From the NCBI GenBank assembly GCA_023390655.1, contig JAEWCL010000020.1, positions 124,001 through 188,000 on the forward strand: DNA of 64,000 nt, in the 5' to 3' direction. This stretch comes from Bacillota bacterium. Its GTDB lineage: Bacteria > Bacillota > Clostridia > Christensenellales > CAG-138. Position 1 is the first letter of the stretch; the number at the start of each line of letters is the position of its first letter. This document shows, one piece after another, positions 1 through 7,768 of this stretch. The notes under the pieces are model-generated. The model saw nothing but the letters and a program-made list of their open reading frames with translations, was not told the DNA's origin and ran no database searches. Position numbers and translations under genes: made by a program.

Positions 1-1
1 G

Positions 2-994
2 TGCTTTGGCGCTGGCGATGTGCCTGCTAACAACGGCTTCTCTATCCGCCACACCACGCGCAACTTCCCCAACCGCGAGGGCAGCAAACCAAACCAGGGG
101 CAGCTTGCGGCGGTGGCGCTGATGGATGCGCGCTCCATTGCGGCAACCGCGAAGAACCACGGCGTGCTGACGGCTGCAACAGAGCTTGTGCCCGAACCCG
201 CGCAGGAAGTCTACCGTTATGACCGCGGCATCTATGAGAAACGTGTCTACAATGGCTTCCAAAAGCCGCAGCCGGAAGAAGAACTGCGCCTTGGGCCCAA
301 CATTACGGATTGGCCTAAGATGTATCCGCTGTCAAAGAACCTTCTTGTCGAGCTGACGGCGGTCATACACGATCCCGTTACCACGACCGACGAACTCATC
401 CCCTCCGGGGAAACATCCTCCTACCGCTCCAACCCCCACAAGCTTGCGGAGTTCACGCTTTCGCGCCGCTGCCCGGACTATGTGGGCTTAAGCAAGGCCG
501 TGCAGGCGGTGGAAGCGGAGCGCCGTGCGGGCGGCAAGCCGGAAAAGGTATTAAACGCCCTCAAGGCCGTTGGTGTAGAGGCGGAGCTTTCGGATACCGC
601 GTTTGGCTCCGCGCTCTTTGCAAGAAAGCCCGGCGACGGCTCCGCGCGTGAGCAGGCGGCCTCCTGCCAGAAGGTGCTCGGCGGCTTTGCAAACATCTGT
701 TATGAGTTTGCCACCAAGCGCTACCGCAGCAACTGCATCAACTGGGGCATTCTGCCCTTTACGCTCAAGGAGGGCACGGAGTTCCCGTATGAAGTAGGGG
801 ATATGGTGTTTGTGCCGGAAATCCGGGCGGCGATTGCACAGGGGAGAGAAGAGATTCCTGCAAAGGTGATCAAGCAGGGCGGCTTCGTGGAGGAACTTAC
901 GCTCTATGTCAAGAACCTGACGGAGGATGAAAAGACGATCATCCTTGAAGGCTGCCTGATGAACTATTACGCCGCAAAACTGCGGGATAAATGA
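2..994 (+). CDS. aconitate hydratase, C-terminal part (5' end outside window)
   Basis: Last 330 residues of an aconitase-type hydratase, the cytosolic enzyme that interconverts citrate and isocitrate through a [4Fe-4S] cluster. The frame is open from base 2, so the true start lies upstream; the GTG at 20 is an internal codon. The segment NNGFSIRHTTRNFPNREGS matches the arginine-containing substrate-binding part of the aconitase C-terminal swivel domain. The cluster-binding cysteines would be in the missing N-terminal part. The TGA ends 11 bases before the isocitrate dehydrogenase ATG, and that gene's ribosome binding site overlaps the stop, so the two are co-transcribed and act in sequence. 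Clostridial members are often named simply hydratase. Confidence 0.9.
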   Translation, partial: CFGAGDVPANNGFSIRHTTRNFPNREGSKPNQGQLAAVALMDARSIAATAKNHGVLTAATELVPEPAQEVYRYDRGIYEKRVYNGFQKPQPEEELRLGPNITDWPKMYPLSKNLLVELTAVIHDPVTTTDELIPSGETSSYRSNPHKLAEFTLSRRCPDYVGLSKAVQAVEAERRAGGKPEKVLNALKAVGVEAELSDTAFGSALFARKPGDGSAREQAASCQKVLGGFANICYEFATKRYRSNCINWGILPFTLKEGTEFPYEVGDMVFVPEIRAAIAQGREEIPAKVIKQGGFVEELTLYVKNLTEDEKTIILEGCLMNYYAAKLRDK

Positions 995-1005
995 GGGGAA
1001 CTGTT

Positions 1006-2217
1006 ATGGCTGAAAAAATCAGGATGACCACGCCGCTTGTCGAGATGGACGGCGATGAAATGACCCGCATCATCTGGCAGATGATCAAGGACGAGCTCTT
1101 GCTCCCGTTTGTGGACTTGAAAACGGAGTATTACGATCTTGGCCTTCCTTACAGGGACGAAACAAACGATCAAGTGACCATTGACGCGGGCAACGCGATT
1201 TTAAAGTATGGCGTTGGCGTCAAATGCGCGACCATCACACCCAACAAGCAGCGTGTCGAGGAATACAGCCTCAAGGACATGTGGAAAAGCCCCAACGGCA
1301 CCATCCGCGCCATTTTGGACGGCACGGTGTTCCGCGCGCCGATCCTCATTGAGAGCATCAAGCCGGTGGTCAAGAACTGGAAGCTGCCCATCACCATCGC
1401 CCGCCACGCCTATGGCGACGTCTACAAGGGTACGGAATACCGCGTGCCGGGAAAAGGCAAGGCGGAGCTTGTGTTCACCGGAGAAAACGGGGAAAGTTTC
1501 CGCCAGACCGTCTATGATTTTGAATGCCCTGGCGTGCTGCAGGGCATGTTCAATAAGGATACCTCCATCAAATCCTTTGCGCACGCGTGCTTCCAGTACG
1601 CACTTGCGACAAAGCAGGACCTCTGGTTTGCCACCAAGGACACCATCTCCAAGCAGTACGACCAGACGTTCAAGCTGCTCTTTGAAGAGATTTACGAAAC
1701 GGAATATGCGGCAAAATTCCAGGAAGCGGGCATCGAGTATTTCTACACGCTCATTGATGACGCCGTGGCGCGCGTGATCCGCAGCGAGGGCGGCTTTATC
1801 TGGGCGTGCAAGAACTACGATGGCGATGTGATGAGCGATATGGTCTCCACCGCGTTTGGTTCCCTCGCCATGATGACTTCCGTACTCGTAAGCCCGGACG
1901 GCAAATTTGAATACGAGGCCGCACACGGCACCGTAACCCGGCACTACTACAAGCACTTAAAGGGTGAGGAAACTTCCACCAACCCCATCGCAACCATATT
2001 CGCCTGGAGCGGGGCTTTGAAAAAGCGCGGGGAACTGGATGGCTTAAGCGACCTTGCCGCGTTTGCGGAGAAGGTGGAAGCCGCAAGCCTCAAAACCCTT
2101 GACGATGGCATCATGACCAAAGATCTGGTCGGCCTTGCGGAAGGGGTTACGCCCAAATGCGTCAACACCCTGGACTTTATCCGCGCCATACGGGAACGGC
2201 TCGAAGCGGCGCTGTAA
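1006..2217 (+). CDS. icd: NADP-dependent isocitrate dehydrogenase
   Basis: Oxidative decarboxylation of isocitrate to 2-oxoglutarate with NADP+. The 403-aa protein resembles the homodimeric eukaryote-like class of IDH: it opens with TPLVEMDGDEMTRIIW, has the substrate-binding segment KSPNGTIRAILDGTVFRAPI, and the FEYEAAHGTVTRHYY motif near residue 310. An in-frame ATG at 991 exists, but ATG 1006 has a GAGGGGA site at the right distance and gives the family's usual start. With the aconitase directly upstream it forms an oxidative route from citrate to 2-oxoglutarate, the acceptor used by the glutamate synthase encoded at 50.9-56 kb. Confidence 0.96.
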   Translation: MAEKIRMTTPLVEMDGDEMTRIIWQMIKDELLLPFVDLKTEYYDLGLPYRDETNDQVTIDAGNAILKYGVGVKCATITPNKQRVEEYSLKDMWKSPNGTIRAILDGTVFRAPILIESIKPVVKNWKLPITIARHAYGDVYKGTEYRVPGKGKAELVFTGENGESFRQTVYDFECPGVLQGMFNKDTSIKSFAHACFQYALATKQDLWFATKDTISKQYDQTFKLLFEEIYETEYAAKFQEAGIEYFYTLIDDAVARVIRSEGGFIWACKNYDGDVMSDMVSTAFGSLAMMTSVLVSPDGKFEYEAAHGTVTRHYYKHLKGEETSTNPIATIFAWSGALKKRGELDGLSDLAAFAEKVEAASLKTLDDGIMTKDLVGLAEGVTPKCVNTLDFIRAIRERLEAAL

Positions 2218-2243
2218 CAAGAAGATACGTTGGCCTAAAAAAG

Positions 2244-2362
2244 GGACCGGATGGCGTTGCATCCGGTCCTCTATATTGCATCTTTGGAGTGCAAATAGAA
2301 AGAGCAGGCCGGCGAATTCGCCGGCCTGCCCTTTTGGGGGATGCCCAAGGAAATTCCTTGGG
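2244..2362. terminator. hairpin cluster between icd and the convergent SH3 gene
   Basis: Three hairpins lie in the convergent intergenic region. 2244-2269 is a 10-bp stem around GGACCGGATG. 2304-2329 is a perfect 26-base palindrome centred on GAATTC and followed by CCTTTT. 2344-2362 is the palindrome CCCAAGGAAATTCCTTGGG. The middle one is the best intrinsic terminator for icd; read on the minus strand it is followed by TCTTTCTATTT and could also stop transcription of the SH3 gene. Confidence 0.7.
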
Positions 2363-2405
2363 ATGGGGGATCAGGGGACAGCGCCCCCCGTATTGTTGTT
2401 GAAGC

Positions 2406-3572
2406 TTACTTCGTCACGGTGATGACGGTGGTGGCGGTGAGCTTGAGCGTCTGGTTGCCCAAGCCGGTCGCGTACGACATATCGGCGCTGATGGCATAGG
2501 TGCCTGCGGGCAGTTTCAGGGTGTTGGAGGCATAGTACTCTCTTGCAAACGCTTCGCTTGCGTCGGGGGAGAGGCTGCCGCTCTTTACAAAGTTGAAGGT
2601 AAGGGGCTTTGCCTTGGTGAGCGTGGTCTGCGCCAGCTCGAGGGTGGTGGGGTATTTGCCGTCAAACAGGGTGTTGCCCGAGATGGATTTAATGGGGAAG
2701 TATACGAGCTGGCGGGTGCCAAAGAGGGTGAGCGTGCTGCGGCTGCTGATGTTCTTGAGCACGGCATAGCACGCAATGGGTTCGTTCGCCTTAAACGTGG
2801 TTTTGTTTAAGAGCAGCTCCAGCCGTACGTTGCCGCCTTCTGCGACTGCCTTGACGGGAGAAGCGGAGGAGGCGGGCTTTTCGGTCAGATACTTGGAGGA
2901 TGCATATGCGACCTTGCCGTTAAAGAGCACCTTGGACCAGTTGCCGGAAGCACCGAGGTATTCTACCATTTCGCCCTTGTTGAGGTAGCCGGTGATGGCA
3001 TACTTGGTGCTGGGGCCGGTGCGCACATTAAGCGCGGTGGTGGCAAAGCGGTACTGCTTGGCGGGGCTGGGATTGGGGGTGGTTCCGCCGCCGGAGGTTG
3101 CCTTGGTGAGATACTTGCTATACACAAAGCCGATGTCGCCCTTGTATAGGATCATCGCCCAGTTGCCGGAATCGCCAAGGTACTGCACGGTTTCACCCTT
3201 CTTGAGGGAACCCATGACGGCGTATTTCGTACTGTCGGGGCCCTTGCGGACGTTGACGGGTTCCGTCGCGGAGCGATAGTATTTAGGCGTTTCCTTGACG
3301 GGGTCCATCAGGTACTTGCTGAATACATAGCCGGTGCCGTTCTTGTAGGAAACTTTGGACCAGTCACCGGTTTTGCCATAGTAGGTGACGAGCTCGCCCT
3401 TCACCAGGTATCCGATAGAGGGATACTTCGCGCTGTTGGGGCCGGTACGGACATTGACGGTGGTCGTCGCAATCCGGTATTCGGCGGCCTGCGTGGTCGC
3501 AGCCAGAGCGGGTACGGCGCACAACAGCAGCATCGTTGCGGTCAGCACAGCCGCGATCAGTTTCTTGAACAT
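2406..3572 (-). CDS. secreted protein with three SH3b domains and a BsuPI-like C-terminal domain
   Basis: A 388-aa exported protein. Residues 1-26 form a signal peptide (MFKKLIAAVLTATMLLLC, then AVPALA). Three bacterial SH3 repeats follow, each with a VRTGP or VRKGP motif, a K(Y)-x-x-x-GY/GS-x-KGE block and a GD/SGNWSKV block, separated by short Ser/Gly/Pro linkers. The C-terminal ~115 residues (LLLNKTTFKANEPI onward) resemble the beta-sandwich of the intracellular proteinase inhibitor BsuPI family. Such proteins are normally found at the cell wall; no catalytic domain is visible. The start was set at ATG 3572 because AGGAGG lies 8 bases upstream and the signal peptide begins there; the open frame extends to 3743 without a ribosome binding site. 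Confidence 0.85.
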   Translation of the reverse strand: MFKKLIAAVLTATMLLLCAVPALAATTQAAEYRIATTTVNVRTGPNSAKYPSIGYLVKGELVTYYGKTGDWSKVSYKNGTGYVFSKYLMDPVKETPKYYRSATEPVNVRKGPDSTKYAVMGSLKKGETVQYLGDSGNWAMILYKGDIGFVYSKYLTKATSGGGTTPNPSPAKQYRFATTALNVRTGPSTKYAITGYLNKGEMVEYLGASGNWSKVLFNGKVAYASSKYLTEKPASSASPVKAVAEGGNVRLELLLNKTTFKANEPIACYAVLKNISSRSTLTLFGTRQLVYFPIKSISGNTLFDGKYPTTLELAQTTLTKAKPLTFNFVKSGSLSPDASEAFAREYYASNTLKLPAGTYAISADMSYATGLGNQTLKLTATTVITVTK

Positions 3573-3844
3573 AGTTGTTATCCTCCTCGTGTTGATGTCA
3601 CTGTATTGGAAACGTCGGTACACATGAATTCGTTGCAAGGAATCTTGGCCCTGTTGAGGGAGTTTCTGTATTATTGCCTGCGGCGCAATGCTGGATTGCA
3701 AAGGCGTTTGTGAATCAAGTGAGAAATGCCGCATACTTTCCATGCCTTCTATCGTCTATAAATGAGGAAGAGATAGGGTGTGGCTTGACGGAATGACCGC
3801 AACATATTTGTGCTTGGGAGGTTTCAGGGAGGATAAAGAATAAA

Positions 3845-4360
3845 ATGAATCGTCGCAAAGTGTTTCTTTATAGTTTAATGGCGGCCGTGATTCTCGTGAT
3901 GATTGCGGTGGTATTCGTAATCAAAAATGATTCTTCAACAGCAGAATTTATCGGGAAATATCAATTACAGGAATCGACATTTGATCCTTTGACGGTTTAT
4001 ATCTTTGAGAGCGTTACCTTGGCCGCGCAGCCTGCGTATCAAATCAGCCGAAATCCGGTCATATTAGAATTGCAGAATGATAGCGATTTCGAGTATCTGT
4101 ATGGGTTTGGCTACGATCTGCAAATAGCATACAAGGAGAAATGGTATGTCGTACCATTGCATGATGCTTATCTGTTCCCGCTAGCAGGGCTGCGGCTTTT
4201 CTCCGATACCAGTGTTGAAACGGTTGTAGACCTAGATAATCACATAGAGGTAATCCCCGGAAAATATCGGATTGTGAAGTCTCTGACAGAGTATCCGGAT
4301 GGCCTGTTCGGGGAAAAATCACGGGACGGCTATATATCTGCCATTATTACACTTGAGTAA
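3845..4360 (+). CDS. membrane-anchored bacterial Ig-like domain protein
   Basis: A 171-aa protein with one N-terminal membrane anchor (residues ~7-27) and an extracytoplasmic beta-rich domain. The segments NDSDFEYLYGFGYDLQ, KWYVVP and PGKYRIVKS are typical of the small bacterial Ig-like family found in many Clostridia. Its molecular role is not known. It is divergent from the SH3b/BsuPI gene, whose C-terminal domain is a similar kind of beta-sandwich, so both may work at the cell surface (inference). Base composition is visibly more AT-rich than the flanking ribosomal and IDH genes. Confidence 0.7.
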   Translation: MNRRKVFLYSLMAAVILVMIAVVFVIKNDSSTAEFIGKYQLQESTFDPLTVYIFESVTLAAQPAYQISRNPVILELQNDSDFEYLYGFGYDLQIAYKEKWYVVPLHDAYLFPLAGLRLFSDTSVETVVDLDNHIEVIPGKYRIVKSLTEYPDGLFGEKSRDGYISAIITLE

Positions 4361-4447
4361 AAAGAGGAGAAAAGCCGGCTGGATGCCGATTGCTTGCAGA
4401 TTGAAGTTTTCCGCGCTTTTATTTAAGAAGAAACCTTTTAGAATGGT

Positions 4448-4476
4448 TTGACATCCGCCCACGCACATGCTAAACT
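4448..4476 (+). promoter_or_regulatory. sigma-A promoter of the rplU operon
   Basis: TTGACA at 4448-4453, a 17-base spacer, and TAAACT at 4471-4476. Transcription would start near 4483 and include the leader before rplU. Confidence 0.75.
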
Positions 4477-4479
4477 ATT

Positions 4480-4566
4480 GCGGTGAGCCGCTCCGTGCCG
4501 GTGTTTTAACGCGGACAATAAGTCCGGGCCGGGCATGGGCGAGACTGGTAAGAGGAGGTACGCAAA
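4480..4566 (+). ncRNA. L21 leader (ribosomal protein autoregulatory leader)
   Basis: The 5' leader between the promoter and rplU is G-rich and foldable, and ends in the segment GGGCGAGACTGGTAAGAGGAGG that merges with the ribosome binding site. This tail and its position in front of rplU fit the Firmicute L21 leader family, thought to bind an operon product and control the rplU-prp-rpmA operon. The exact fold was not computed. Confidence 0.65.
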
Positions 4567-4872
4567 ATGTATGCAATCATTCAGACAGGCGGCAAGCAGT
4601 ACAAGGTGCAGGCAGGCGATGAGATTCTCGTAGAGAAGCTTTCCGTTGAGCCCGGCGCCGAGGTCAGCTTTGACGTTCTGCTCGTTTCCGGCGATGCCGG
4701 GATTACGGTGGGCAAACCGGTAGTAGAAGGCGTTACGGCCAAGGCCAAGGTCATTGAGCATGGCAAGGGCAAGAAGGTCATCGCATTCAAGTACAAGCCC
4801 AAAAAGGATTCCCGCAGCAAGCAGGGCCATCGCCAGCCCTACACCAAGGTAGAGATTCTCTCTATCGGGTAA
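4567..4872 (+). CDS. rplU: 50S ribosomal protein L21
   Basis: A 101-aa protein, the full usual length, starting MYAIIQTGGKQYKVQ and containing KHRQPYTKV-like C-terminal residues (GHRQPYTKVEI) typical of L21. It binds 23S rRNA in the large subunit. It is first in the rplU-prp-rpmA operon, preceded by GAGGAGG six bases upstream of the ATG. Confidence 0.99.
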   Translation: MYAIIQTGGKQYKVQAGDEILVEKLSVEPGAEVSFDVLLVSGDAGITVGKPVVEGVTAKAKVIEHGKGKKVIAFKYKPKKDSRSKQGHRQPYTKVEILSIG

Positions 4873-4877
4873 GCAAT

Positions 4878-5207
4878 ATGGTAAAGGTTTGTATGCTCTC
4901 TCAAAGCGGCGCGCTCGTCGGGTTTGAGGCAAGCGGGCACGCAGGCTACGGTGATGAGGGGAGCGATATCGTATGCAGTGCGGTTTCCGCATTGACGCAG
5001 ACGATTGCTCTCGGATTAAAAGAACGGTTACAACTGCCTTTAGGGCTTTCCATTGAAAACGGCTATCTGTACTGCATCCTGGGACAGGATTGTACACAGA
5101 GCGAGCTGGAGCAGGCGTCTTTATTATTGGATACGCTGCTGTTAGGGCTTAAGAGCATGGAAGCGTCCTATGGCGAATACCTCAGCATAACGGAAAGGGA
5201 GGTGTAA
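4878..5207 (+). CDS. prp: ribosomal-processing cysteine protease Prp
   Basis: Prp removes the N-terminal extension of L27 in Firmicutes. The 109-aa protein has both signature blocks: the catalytic histidine in SGHAGYGDEGSDIVC and the catalytic cysteine six residues after the GSD in IVCSAVSAL. Its place between L21 and L27, five bases after rplU, is the conserved one. The substrate is encoded directly downstream: L27 here carries the matching extension. Confidence 0.95.
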   Translation: MVKVCMLSQSGALVGFEASGHAGYGDEGSDIVCSAVSALTQTIALGLKERLQLPLGLSIENGYLYCILGQDCTQSELEQASLLLDTLLLGLKSMEASYGEYLSITEREV

Positions 5208-5209
5208 GT

Positions 5210-5503
5210 ATGTTTATGATGAATCTCCAGTTGTTTGCGCACAAAAAGGGCGTGGGCAGCTCGCGTAACGGCCGTGACAGCGAATCGAAGCGTCTGGGGC
5301 CCAAGCGTGCGGACGGTCAGTTCGTTCTCGCAGGCAACATCCTGGTTCGCCAGCGCGGCACGCACATTCATCCCGGCAACAACGTCGGCAGGGGCAAGGA
5401 TGATACTTTGTTTGCTACCGTAGACGGCGTTGTGCGCTTTGAGCGCAAGGACAAAGAGCGCAAGCAGGTGAGCGTTTACCCGCAAGAGGCTGCTGTCCAG
5501 TAA
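5210..5503 (+). CDS. rpmA: 50S ribosomal protein L27 with Prp-cleaved N-terminal extension
   Basis: A 97-aa L27 starting MFMMNLQLFAHKKGVGSSRN. In Firmicutes, Prp cuts after the phenylalanine of NLQLF, so mature L27 begins at AHKKG; that site is intact here. The mature N-terminus reaches towards the peptidyl transferase centre. The ATG at 5210 is preferred over 5219 because GGGAGG lies at proper spacing and the M-x-x-M-NLQLF form is usual. It begins two bases after the prp stop. Confidence 0.98.
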   Translation: MFMMNLQLFAHKKGVGSSRNGRDSESKRLGPKRADGQFVLAGNILVRQRGTHIHPGNNVGRGKDDTLFATVDGVVRFERKDKERKQVSVYPQEAAVQ

Positions 5504-5523
5504 GCCGAAAACTGTATTGTAAA

Positions 5524-5557
5524 AGCGGTGAGCAATGCGCTCGCCGCTTTTTCTTTA
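5524..5557 (+). terminator. intrinsic terminator after rpmA
   Basis: Stem AGCGGTGAGC / GCTCGCCGCT (one G-T pair), loop of five bases, followed by TTTTTCTTT. Confidence 0.9.
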
Positions 5558-5683
5558 CGATTTATTGGGTTCAGTTTTCTAAAATTATTGCGATATAGCA
5601 AGTGAATACCAGTTTCAGGCGGTATGAACACAACAGTCTTTGCCCGTGTGTGCGGGACGGAGAGGAAGGCCGGTTTTTAAGCA

Positions 5684-6955
5684 ATGTCGGAGTTTAACAA
5701 AAGCTATATCAACATGTACGATCTTCTGGTATGCATCACCAACGCCGAGGATCTCGTTGTGCCCGAGCTTCGGGCGCACCACCAGCAGGTGGCGTACCTT
5801 GCGTATAAAATCGCGGAACGGGTAGGCATCCCTGAACGCGGCAGGAAAAACCTGATGCTTGCGGGGCTATTGCATGATATTGGCGCGCTCTCCACCAGCG
5901 AGCGCCTTGAATTGTTGGAAAACGAGCCGCTGACGGCAAGCTCCCACGCGTTCCGGGGCGCATACCTGCTGGAGGACTTTGAGCCGCTTACGCAGGCGGC
6001 CCAAATCATCAAGTACCACCATCTTTCCTGGAACCATGGGGAAGGCAAGACGTATCATGGCCGGGAGGTCAGTCTTTTGAGCCATATCCTGCACCTGGCG
6101 GACCGCGTGTGCGTCATGGTAAACCATCATGAAAATGTGCTTGGGCAGGCGCAGCGTATCCGGGAAACGATCCTTGCGCAAAAGGGCAGCGCATTTGTGC
6201 CGAAGCTGGTCAATGCGTTTTTGGAACTGAGCGCGGAGGAGTATATTTGGCTGGATATTGTCTACAGCCCGCTGCTCTACGTTTTGCCGGAGATCGTGCA
6301 GTTTGATATGGTAGAGCTGGATATGGACCAAACCATGGGGCTGACCTCTATCTTTTCGAAAATTATCGACTATAGGAGCCCGTTTACCGCCACCCATTCT
6401 GCTGGCGTTGCGGCCACCGCGGAAAAGATTGCGCAGCTCTCAGGGTTTTCCGGGGACGAATGCAAGATGATGCAGATCGCGGGAAATCTCCATGATCTTG
6501 GAAAGATCGTGGTGAAAAGGTCTGTGCTCGAAAAACAGGACAGGCTGAACGCGGAAGAGTTCAACGAGATCAGGAGCCATACGTTCTACACCTTCCGCCT
6601 GCTGCAAGCGATCAAGGGATTTGAGACGATCAACAAATGGGCGTCCTTCCACCACGAAAAGCTCAACGGCAAAGGCTATCCGTTCCATTTGAAGGAAAAC
6701 GAAATCCCGCTGGGCTCGCGCATTATGGCGGTGGCGGATATTTTTACCGCCATCACGGAGGATCGGGCGTACCGCAAGGGGATGTCGCCTGAGCAGGCGA
6801 TCCACGTATTGAAGCAGATGGCTGCGGATCAATCCATCTGCCCCTACGTCGTATCCCTTGTGCTGGAACATTTTGATATGCTCAATGCGCTGCGCGCAAG
6901 CGTGCAGGCCGAGGCCGGCGCAGAGTACGATAAGGCGATGAACGCCGTTTCCTGA
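5684..6955 (+). CDS. tandem HD-domain phosphohydrolase with HD-GYP domain
   Basis: A 423-aa soluble protein with two HD modules. The first has H32/H33 and the HD pair at 64-65 (LLHDIGALS). The second has the HD pair at 270-271 (NLHDLGKIV), the HHEKLNGKGYP signature at 323-333 and the metal-binding D of VADIF near 351-352. HD-GYP domains hydrolyse cyclic di-GMP (some act on other cyclic dinucleotides), so this is probably a c-di-GMP phosphodiesterase; the activity of the N-terminal HD is unclear. No sensor or membrane segment is visible. It precedes a two-component system but has its own transcription unit, since a promoter lies in front of the response regulator. Confidence 0.85.
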   Translation: MSEFNKSYINMYDLLVCITNAEDLVVPELRAHHQQVAYLAYKIAERVGIPERGRKNLMLAGLLHDIGALSTSERLELLENEPLTASSHAFRGAYLLEDFEPLTQAAQIIKYHHLSWNHGEGKTYHGREVSLLSHILHLADRVCVMVNHHENVLGQAQRIRETILAQKGSAFVPKLVNAFLELSAEEYIWLDIVYSPLLYVLPEIVQFDMVELDMDQTMGLTSIFSKIIDYRSPFTATHSAGVAATAEKIAQLSGFSGDECKMMQIAGNLHDLGKIVVKRSVLEKQDRLNAEEFNEIRSHTFYTFRLLQAIKGFETINKWASFHHEKLNGKGYPFHLKENEIPLGSRIMAVADIFTAITEDRAYRKGMSPEQAIHVLKQMAADQSICPYVVSLVLEHFDMLNALRASVQAEAGAEYDKAMNAVS

Positions 6956-7017
6956 ACGGAACGGTTCGCCGGATTTTGTCGCAGGCATGTACAATTATGA
7001 CATCCTGCATGTGTCTG

Positions 7018-7046
7018 TTGTGTTGCGTACAAGGGCATACTATAAT
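7018..7046 (+). promoter_or_regulatory. promoter of the two-component operon
   Basis: TTGTGT at 7018-7023, 17-base spacer, perfect TATAAT at 7041-7046; start of transcription near 7053, about 23 bases before the response regulator ATG. Confidence 0.6.
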
Positions 7047-7075
7047 TTTCTTATGGAGTGGATAGGAGGGATTGT

Positions 7076-7768
7076 ATGCAAAAAGCGCCGCACATTCTCA
7101 TCTGTGATGATCAGAGGATCATCCACGAGACGCTGGGCATTTATCTGGAGAATGAAGGGTTCACCTACGCTTCCGCGTTTGACGGCATACAGGCGCTCAA
7201 TATGGCGGAAACGGAAAAGCCCAGCCTGATCATATTGGATCTGATGATGCCCGGAAAATCCGGCGTGGAGGTTTGCAGGTCCTTGCGCATGACAAGCCAT
7301 GTGCCCATCATCATGCTCACCGCCAAGGGGGAGGAGATCGACCGCGTACTTGGCCTTGAGCTTGGCGCGGACGATTATATTGTAAAGCCCTTTTCCGCGC
7401 GTGAGGTGGTCGCCCGCATCAAGGCGGTGCTGCGCCGCATGAAGGAGCAGCAGGATACCCCGCAGCGGGTGCTCCGGTTTGACCAGCTTGAAATCAATGT
7501 GGGCAGCTATGATGTCCGCTATGCAGGCAAGCCCATTCCGCTGACGCCGAAGGAAGTGGAAATCTTACACCTGCTCGCTTCCCATCCCGGCCGGGTGTAC
7601 GAGCGGGAACAGATTTTGTCCCTCATCTGGGGGTATGATTATTTTGGCGATACGCGCGCGGTGGACACGCAGATCAAGCGCATCCGACAGAAGCTCCCGC
7701 AGGAGGAGGTATCCTGGGGCATCAAAACCGTGTACGGCGTAGGGTATAAGTTCGAGGCGGGGCAATGA
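7076..7768 (+). CDS. OmpR/PhoB-family response regulator
   Basis: A 230-aa DNA-binding response regulator. Receiver domain residues 1-120 with acidic pocket D11/D12, phosphoacceptor D55 (LIILDLMMPG) and K104 (YIVKPFSA). The C-terminal winged helix (residues ~130-230) has the PLTPKEVEILHLL start and RAVDTQIKRIRQK recognition helix of the OmpR/PhoB class. ATG 7076 was chosen over the GTG at 7058 because TAGGAGGG lies between them. Its last codon overlaps the kinase ATG (ATGA), so the two are translationally coupled partners. Confidence 0.95.
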   Translation: MQKAPHILICDDQRIIHETLGIYLENEGFTYASAFDGIQALNMAETEKPSLIILDLMMPGKSGVEVCRSLRMTSHVPIIMLTAKGEEIDRVLGLELGADDYIVKPFSAREVVARIKAVLRRMKEQQDTPQRVLRFDQLEINVGSYDVRYAGKPIPLTPKEVEILHLLASHPGRVYEREQILSLIWGYDYFGDTRAVDTQIKRIRQKLPQEEVSWGIKTVYGVGYKFEAGQ

